Source: Boswellia sacra
Lineage: Eukaryota > Streptophyta > Magnoliopsida > Sapindales > Burseraceae
Assembly (NCBI GenBank): GCA_013180625.2
Contig: SNVD02013897.1
Coordinates: 62,001 to 126,000, forward strand
DNA length: 64,000 bases
Direction of reading: 5' to 3'
Part shown: positions 60,863-64,000 of the stretch, piece by piece
How positions within the stretch are numbered: the stretch's first letter is position 1
Layout of the letters: every line of letters begins with the position of its first letter
The notes under the pieces: generated by a model
The model's input: only the letters and a program-made list of their open reading frames with translations
Databases searched by the model: none
What the model was told of the DNA's origin: nothing
Made by a program: the position numbers and the translations under genes

Positions 60863-61421
60863 TGTAGATGTCAAATTTTCGCCTACTTGATGAATGCAGA
60901 CTGCGGACTTGTGTGAGAGCTGAGCACCTACAGAATAGAGAAAAAATGGTCAGAGAATTAGTCAACGGTGGTGCCGACTAAGACTCTCCGACGCTCAAGT
61001 CAATGACTGAAAGAAATATATTATGTTCAGTATGTTCTGAATGACTTTACCTCAAGTTCTCGCAACCTTTTATAGCCGAGTCTTAGCGATTTTTAATCCT
61101 TGTTTCGCAAGAATCCAAACGTATCCAAATATATGATAGACTGTAATTCCAATCGGATATGTTCTCGATCTTGAGATTTTAAACTCTCGAATTTATCTGA
61201 TCTCGTTATCATTCATCCAAAATTCAAAATCTAATTAACCGATTCGAGATTTACATAATCTAATCCATTCAGAATTAAGCATTCGGAAGTGACTGATCTA
61301 ATCTCAACTGACTCTGAACCAATGAGAAATTTTACTCAGTAGCTCTATCATAATTCCATTCGGTATATTTTTACTCCAAAGTCTCCTCAACTTAAACTGA
61401 ACAATTTTTACACTCTACACA
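60863..61421 (-). repeat. 5' LTR of the gag-only retrotransposon
   Basis: 559 bp, about 95 percent identical by eye to the copy at 56824-57382, and adjacent to the primer-binding site. Confidence 0.9.
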
Positions 61422-62249
61422 CCTTATCTTTTGTACATCTTCAGGAATTAAGACATCAACTGCTGAATATCAGCTCGCCAAGCTCATCAGTCTTCTGCAT
61501 TCTGTTCCATGGATTATGATCTATCAACAAGGTTGCTTTGCAGCAGGAACTGCCCTTCGCATTGCCAAGAACATTGCAGAGAACAATCCTGGTGCACGTG
61601 TTCTAATTGTGTGCTGTGAGATCATGGACGAGAGTTTTCAAGCTCCTAATGATACATACTTGGATGCTATTGTTGGCTCTGCAATTTTCTTAGACGCTGC
61701 TGCTACTGCTGCTATCTTTGGAGCTTCTATTCCAGCAGCTCTAGTGAGCGTCCAGTATTCCAAGTTGTTTTAGCAGCTCAAACAACTATCCCAGACTCGG
61801 AGAATGGAATAGTGGGACACATACGGGAAGCAGGCATGGAGCATTCCTCAGGATATTGTTAACAACATTATACAACTTCGTGTTGAAACATTCTATGATG
61901 GGTTTGGCATACGTGATTGGAACTCATTGTTCTACGTAATCAATCCTGGTGGCCCGCCAGTTCTCAGAACAATGGAAGAAAAAACTTAGCTTGACAAAAG
62001 ACAAACCGAGAGCAAGCTAGCATGTCTAAGTTAACATGGGAACATGTGGAGTCCAAGCGTGCTTTTCATACTTGATGAGATGAGTAAGAAATCCATGGAG
62101 GAAGGCAGAAGCACCACCAGTGAACGGTTGAAATGAGGTGTCTTTGGGTTGGGGCCAGGTCTCACGGTGGAGACAGTCGTGTGGCATAACGTTGCAATTG
62201 ATCAAACCACTAAGGTTTAAGATAATTACTAAAATAAATCCATAAAATA

Positions 62250-64000
62250 TAGAAATTAATGACACCTTTGCAAGCTTAAAACTTTCAGAACCAACAAAGG
62301 AGTGAGGTCCCAACTCCCTCAACTTAATTTCCTATTTATCCAGTGCACATTATTTAAGCAGGTTATGATTGATAGTATACATATTTATGAAGCAGCTCAC
62401 CTTATGTTTTCCTCCCTTTGGCCCTCATCATCCAGCATGATCAAGTTTGGTGGAGAATTGAAACATATTGAACTTTAAATGTAGGAAACTTATCCTTCTC
62501 TTCGTCAAAGAAACCAACGACTTCAGGATTGAAAACCAATATCCTAATACAAACCTCCAGTATAGCACCAGAATAGGTAATCTGCAGTTTCACCACATGA
62601 TGATAAACCTTTTTTTTTTAATTTATCATAACAGTAGAAAGCGCCACACGACCAAGAATAAAAGAACAATTTGGAGATTAATTTTAATATTGCTCTTTTG
62701 TTTATATGTAGAACAGAATAAAACCATAAAAAGAAAAATGCTTCAATTGTAGAATCACCAGAAATGGTATGAAATTTTTAAATCAAAATTATCCTTCATT
62801 CCACAGCTCCACTCCATCTATTTTTCCCTCAACGGAAGGAAAGAGAAGAAGAAAATGTATTGAAAAGATTTAAGACCTTATAAATAAGTCTAGCAGTAAT
62901 TCATTAGTGTGATTTAAGAAGTGATTGGAACCACATAATCACCTACAGGAATGTAATAAAGAGATTCGCATTACATCAATATTTTGTAAATTCTCAAAGT
63001 TAGTTTCATGTTCATGAACAAAACTTAACAAAGACTATTGGTTAATACTTTTTTACTTGTTCTTATAAGACAGAAAAAAGGACCAAATATTTATATATAC
63101 TCACATCTTATCAAAAGCCAGGTCAATTCTGAGGGGTAAGGAGCACAAAAAGTGACTAATTGTTATACCAAAATGAACTTATGAAGAGAAGTTAACCTTG
63201 TTTGTTTACTTGTGAAAACCCAATATCACCAATTGTTACTTCAAGCATGCAGAACTACAAACTTAAGTTGAATGCTGCTGAACAAAATTATGGATAAGTA
63301 ACTAAGCTATCGTTTGTCATTCAAAAACTAAAAGGGAACAAAGAAGGAAAAAAAGGCCCTCCACCAAATACAGTAGTCGATTTTTTAAGCTTTCCATGTG
63401 TATGTATGTATTAGATTCAGGGTCGTTCAAACAAGCTCAGGGGAACACCGAAATCAAGTAGAAGAATACTAAAGACTAAAAAATGAATGAACCACAGATT
63501 TGCAAAGAATTAAACTAATGATTTGGACTTGATGAAATCATCATTCCATCCATAGGATCCATGACTTGCTCATGGAATCATCAGAACCTCAGTCGGAAAC
63601 CAACTCTGCAACCAAAACTCGGACTTTAGCACATCAACATTGGCATACACACTTGAGTTTTACGTACAATAAATAAAAAAAACACAACTGAAGACAGTCA
63701 CTCATTACTTAAGCACTTCTGATGCTCCCAAAACACTGTCCCCATATTCATTAGAATCAAACATTATTCTCATCATAATTAACAAAAATTTTCGCTCCAC
63801 AAATAATTTTCAAATCCAATACTAAAACCTCATCTGGGCTTCATCAGTTGCAAGTAAACATAGCCTAAAACTCCACTTTCAAACCAATTATATCTATCCA
63901 GACCCATAAAAATTCAAAAATAAATAAAAAATTAAAACTTGAGGGTGGAAATGAAAAAGGGTGAAAAGGGTTACCTTGGTCCTTGACATACTCATCAAAG
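62250..64000 (-). pseudogene. Inverted duplicate of the SEP15-like gene, broken and cut by the window edge
   Basis: Read on the - strand it carries the end of exon 1 (EYVKDQ, 63974-64000), exon 2 near 63600-63565, exon 3 near 62597-62412 and part of intron 3, ending at about 62250 where polyketide synthase sequence takes over. Introns also match the functional gene, so this is a genomic duplicate, not a retrocopy. Lesions seen are an 18-19 bp deletion with a TGA in exon 2, loss of the exon 2 donor (TC instead of GT), a one-base deletion in exon 3 (in the YVF-NSPP region) that leads to early stops, and changes next to the redox-site position (CIRIL for CMRKL). Exon 4 is missing. The signal-peptide exon lies mostly outside the window. 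Confidence 0.9.

Larger units (their letters stand above)
56824..61421 (-). mobile_element. Non-autonomous gag-only LTR retrotransposon (TR-GAG-like, Ty3/gypsy-derived)
   Basis: The element is read on the - strand: 5' LTR at the right (61421-60863), primer-binding site, gag, about 1.8 kb of non-coding DNA, polypurine tract, 3' LTR at the left. Both LTRs are 559 bp, begin TGTGTAGAG and end TCTACA in element orientation. CCTTAT flanks both sides (56818-56823 and 61422-61427), a 6-bp target duplication. No protease, reverse transcriptase, RNase H or integrase sequence is present, and the internal region is only 3.48 kb. Such elements need enzymes of an autonomous relative. By eye the LTRs differ at about 26 sites, near 5 percent, which implies an insertion on the order of one to a few million years. 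Confidence 0.9.
56799..62214 (+). pseudogene. Type III polyketide synthase (chalcone-synthase superfamily) pseudogene, split by a retrotransposon
   Basis: Intact enzymes condense malonyl-CoA on a CoA starter. The relic opens with SKITHL just before the retrotransposon (56801-56823) and continues after it (61428) with IFCTSSGIK, then AEYQLAKLI and [17 protein letters not shown], the block holding the catalytic Cys. [23 protein letters not shown], a degenerate NPGGP block around the catalytic Asn region, and MSKKSMEEGRSTT to FGPGLTVETVV-like ends follow. The N-terminal third with the intron and catalytic Phe is absent. Frames shift near 61740 and 61860 and stops occur after SKLF. The active-site His is not identifiable. 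The relic is therefore 5'-truncated, frameshifted and interrupted. It ends where the SEP15 duplicate begins. Confidence 0.88.

Noticed and set aside
56824..61421. An 8-bp target duplication and a hAT-like origin for this element
   Set aside because: If the LTR is taken to start at TGTAGAG the flanks look 8 bp long, but both LTRs share TGTGTAGAG, which gives a 6-bp duplication and puts the polypurine tract directly next to the LTR.
1..64000. tRNA, rRNA, CRISPR arrays, riboswitches
   Set aside because: No cloverleaf with a GGTTCGA-type arm and no regularly spaced repeats were seen; the sequence is eukaryotic.

Overview
The window looks like nuclear DNA of a flowering plant, most likely a eudicot. 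It is strongly AT-rich, the real genes are split by GT-AG introns, and most of the rest is decayed transposon sequence, MITEs, solo LTRs and gene relics. I saw no prokaryotic operons, CRISPR arrays or tRNA/rRNA genes. The species cannot be named from the sequence.

Three ordinary genes can be rebuilt exon by exon. A SEP15/selenoprotein F-like ER protein lies on the + strand (25.76-28.27 kb, 4 exons, 161 aa). It converges on a small HLH regulator of the bHLH153 type on the - strand (30.20-32.80 kb, 5 coding exons, 143 aa). From memory the same two families are neighbours in Arabidopsis (At1g05710/At1g05720), which suggests conserved microsynteny. A membrane RING-CH E3 ligase lies on the - strand (46.28-50.53 kb, 7 exons, 282 aa).

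The left part (about 6.4-25.1 kb) is a threefold direct duplication. Each unit holds a two-exon gene, or its relic, for a small secreted Ala/Pro-rich protein, followed by a non-coding segment repeated in the other units. Copy 1 (8.58-9.29 kb) is intact, with a signal peptide, the motif PEVDVWLRPWAKLG and an APAP-rich repeat tail. Copy 2 (11.2-11.35 kb) has lost exon 1 and the intron. Copy 3 (13.77-14.17 kb) keeps the motif but has lost the repeat tail and the copy-1 splice donor. I do not recognise this family; it is the best candidate here for something undescribed. The third unit is stretched by later insertions: a solo LTR (18.93-19.57 kb), a hAT-like element carrying an inverted copy of itself (20.34-22.65 kb) and another solo LTR (22.91-23.70 kb).

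Other relics are a plant DAHP synthase pseudogene split by a 1.36-kb solo LTR (3.1-4.7 kb), a possible universal-stress-domain exon (1.9-2.0 kb), a CACTA-type terminus (5.75 kb), a 1.44-kb hAT-like element (6.61-8.05 kb), a 302-bp MITE (39.4-39.7 kb), a long foldback element with a GC-rich hairpin at its centre (41.66-42.54 kb) and a GC-rich promoter-like island without a recognisable gene (38.5-39.2 kb).

The right end is a palimpsest. A gag-only LTR retrotransposon (56.82-61.42 kb, element on the - strand, two 559-bp LTRs, 6-bp target duplication) sits inside a type III polyketide synthase pseudogene. That pseudogene abuts an inverted, broken duplicate of the SEP15 gene (about 62.25-64.0 kb), which runs off the window.

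Exon boundaries come from reading splice sites and protein family patterns by eye. No alignments or database searches were run.
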